A stretch of 64,000 nt of DNA. It comes from JBMDXB01 sp048594975 (lineage in GTDB: Bacteria; Acidobacteriota; Vicinamibacteria; Vicinamibacterales; 2-12-FULL-66-21). A program made the position numbers and the translations under genes. Each line of letters starts with the position of its first letter. The stretch's first letter is position 1. Of this stretch, positions 62,773-64,000 are shown piece after piece. The notes beneath the pieces were generated by a model, which ran no database searches, had not been told where the DNA came from, and was given only the letters and a program-made list of their open reading frames with translations. The stretch is from NCBI GenBank assembly GCA_048594975.1, contig JBMDXQ010000014.1:16107-80106 (forward strand). Direction: 5' to 3'.

Positions 62773-64000
62773 TCAGTCGAGGGAGATGGTGCGCTTCGCG
62801 GGGTCGAACCTCGTGCGGCGCCCCGTCTCGTACGACATGGTGGCCATGATGCTCGCGACAGCATGCTGATACCCGGCGTCAAGCGAGGCGTTCGGCCTCG
62901 TGCCGTCCCGCATGCAGCGGTACCAGTTCACCCAGTGGTCCGTCTGCTCGATCGGCTCGACCTTGTTCTCGCCACGAATCGAGCCGTCGCGATGGATGCC
63001 GCCGTCGGCGTTGAGCGTCGCGTCGGACCAGCCGAGCGTGAGTGTGCCCTTGTCGCCGCAGTAGCGGATCACGTCGCCGGCGCTGTTGCCGAAGTTCGTC
63101 GTGTAGCTGATCATCAACCCTTCGGGGTAGTGCCAGAGGGCCTGCACCTGGTCAGGCGCGGTGAAACCGTGCTCGTCCTTCCACGTGTAGACGCCACCCA
63201 GGCAGACGCAGGTCTGGGGAATGCCGAGATCGGCGATGAAGTGCGCCGTATCGAGGAAGTGCACGCCCCACTGGGGCACCGGGCCCTGCGAGAATTGCCA
63301 GTACCCGTACCACCCCGTGTACAGAATCGGATCGAAGGCCTTTTTGGTGCGCCCCTTCGTGAACGTGTTCCAGTCGAGGTCGTCTGCCCGCACGTCCGGG
63401 TTGAGGTACTCGTACCAGTACGGCCTTTCGCCGTTGCGCACCTGCTCGATGCGTGAGATCCGGCCGATCTTGCCCGCCTTTACCAGTTCGCGGCAGCCCA
63501 TTGCAATCGGCGTGCTGCGCAGCTGCGTGCCGACCTGGATGACGACGCCCGAGGCTTTCGCGGCGGCGTACGCGCGGTTCAGCTCGGCGATGTCGATGGC
63601 CATCGGCTTTTCGACGTAAACGTGCTTGCCCGCCTTGGTGGCCGCCTCGAGGTGCGCGGCGTGCCAGTGGTCCGGTGAGGAAATGAAGACCCCGTCCACC
63701 TCTTTGAGCCCGAGCAATTCGTCCACGCTCCGGCACTGCGTCGCGGTGGTGCCGAACCACTCCGTCGCCTTCGCCGCGGCGTCCTCCTTCGCGAGACGAT
63801 ACGGATCGTAGACCGCGACCACCTCCAGGTTCTCTTCTTTGGCGTGATCCCGTACGCTGGCCATCTCGGTGCCGATGCCGCGGTTGCCGCAGCCGATGAT
63901 GCCGATGCGGATGCGATCGTTGGCGCCGATGCTGCGTTGGACGGTCCTCGCGTCGAGGCTGCGCGGCGCCACGAGCGACACCGCTCCCGCCGCTGTGATC
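62773..64000 (-). CDS. Gfo/Idh/MocA-family oxidoreductase, exported (5' end outside window)
   Basis: At least 408 residues; the frame is open through the right window edge. The visible N-terminus ITAAGAVSLVAPRSLDA looks like the end of a Tat signal. Then RIGIIGCGNRGIGTE (Rossmann fold), VFISSPDHWHAAHLEAATKA and GKHVYVEKPMAIDIAELNRA, the EKP motif of the family, followed by the substrate domain (PVPQWGVHFLDTAHFIADLG). Exported members of this type include GH109-like N-acetylgalactosaminidases and sugar dehydrogenases with tightly bound NAD. Substrate unknown. The stop lies beside the transposase fragment. Confidence 0.9.
   Translation of the reverse strand, partial: ITAAGAVSLVAPRSLDARTVQRSIGANDRIRIGIIGCGNRGIGTEMASVRDHAKEENLEVVAVYDPYRLAKEDAAAKATEWFGTTATQCRSVDELLGLKEVDGVFISSPDHWHAAHLEAATKAGKHVYVEKPMAIDIAELNRAYAAAKASGVVIQVGTQLRSTPIAMGCRELVKAGKIGRISRIEQVRNGERPYWYEYLNPDVRADDLDWNTFTKGRTKKAFDPILYTGWYGYWQFSQGPVPQWGVHFLDTAHFIADLGIPQTCVCLGGVYTWKDEHGFTAPDQVQALWHYPEGLMISYTTNFGNSAGDVIRYCGDKGTLTLGWSDATLNADGGIHRDGSIRGENKVEPIEQTDHWVNWYRCMRDGTRPNASLDAGYQHAVASIMATMSYETGRRTRFDPAKRTISLD

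Overview
This 64 kb window is high-GC, densely coded DNA from a Gram-negative bacterium. The gene families point to the phylum Acidobacteriota, possibly the Vicinamibacteria group: an Oar-like TonB-dependent receptor, many secreted Tat-type enzymes, an OmpR-type winged-helix/TolB/TPR regulator and secreted glycosidases. No rRNA or tRNA gene, CRISPR array, replication origin or intact insertion sequence was recognised.

Layout. (1) 0-11.7 kb: a rhamnoside-utilisation locus with a TonB receptor (cut by the window edge), a GH106-type and a GH78 alpha-L-rhamnosidase, a secreted esterase and L-rhamnose isomerase. (2) 12-24 kb: a rearranged region. A Ca2+-type P-ATPase is bordered by cut-off gene pieces. 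Then come a LuxR regulator, DUF2231, an SDR, an XRE-cupin regulator, DUF378, a fasciclin protein and an unusual SDR/SRPBCC/lipocalin fusion followed by a decayed DUF1722 gene. (3) 24.4-32.4 kb: a MazEF pair, two bPH-domain membrane proteins, a dihydroorotate-dehydrogenase-like protein and pyruvate:ferredoxin oxidoreductase. (4) 32.9-47.1 kb: envelope and stress genes (small proteins, FtsH, metallophosphoesterase, UspA-like/PLD fusion, lipase, STAS-like protein, DUF1269, HdeD, AI-2E family transporter) around one sigma-54 enhancer-binding regulator. (5) 47-54 kb: a winged-helix/TPR regulator and a periplasmic PaoA-C-B molybdenum oxidoreductase operon. (6) 54-64 kb: GH3, a phosphate-selective-type porin, a Tat-tagged L-serine dehydratase, a LOV-PP2C photoreceptor phosphatase, several gene remnants and a Gfo/Idh/MocA oxidoreductase cut by the window edge.

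Main discovery. Region 4 looks like one sigma-54 regulon. A motif close to CGTGCCTCNATTTCGTCAC occurs five times, each time upstream of a gene or operon. Each copy is followed by a GG-N10-GC sigma-54-type promoter. In four cases the distance from motif centre to the -24 GG is 93.5-95.5 bp, and in the fifth it is about 103.5 bp, one helical turn more. One copy also has a divergent GG-N10-GC promoter about 88.5 bp away on its other side. The only sigma-54 activator in the window (40801-42366) lies inside this cluster and is the obvious candidate to bind the motif. The motif and spacings are read directly from the sequence; the regulator assignment and the stress role are inference.
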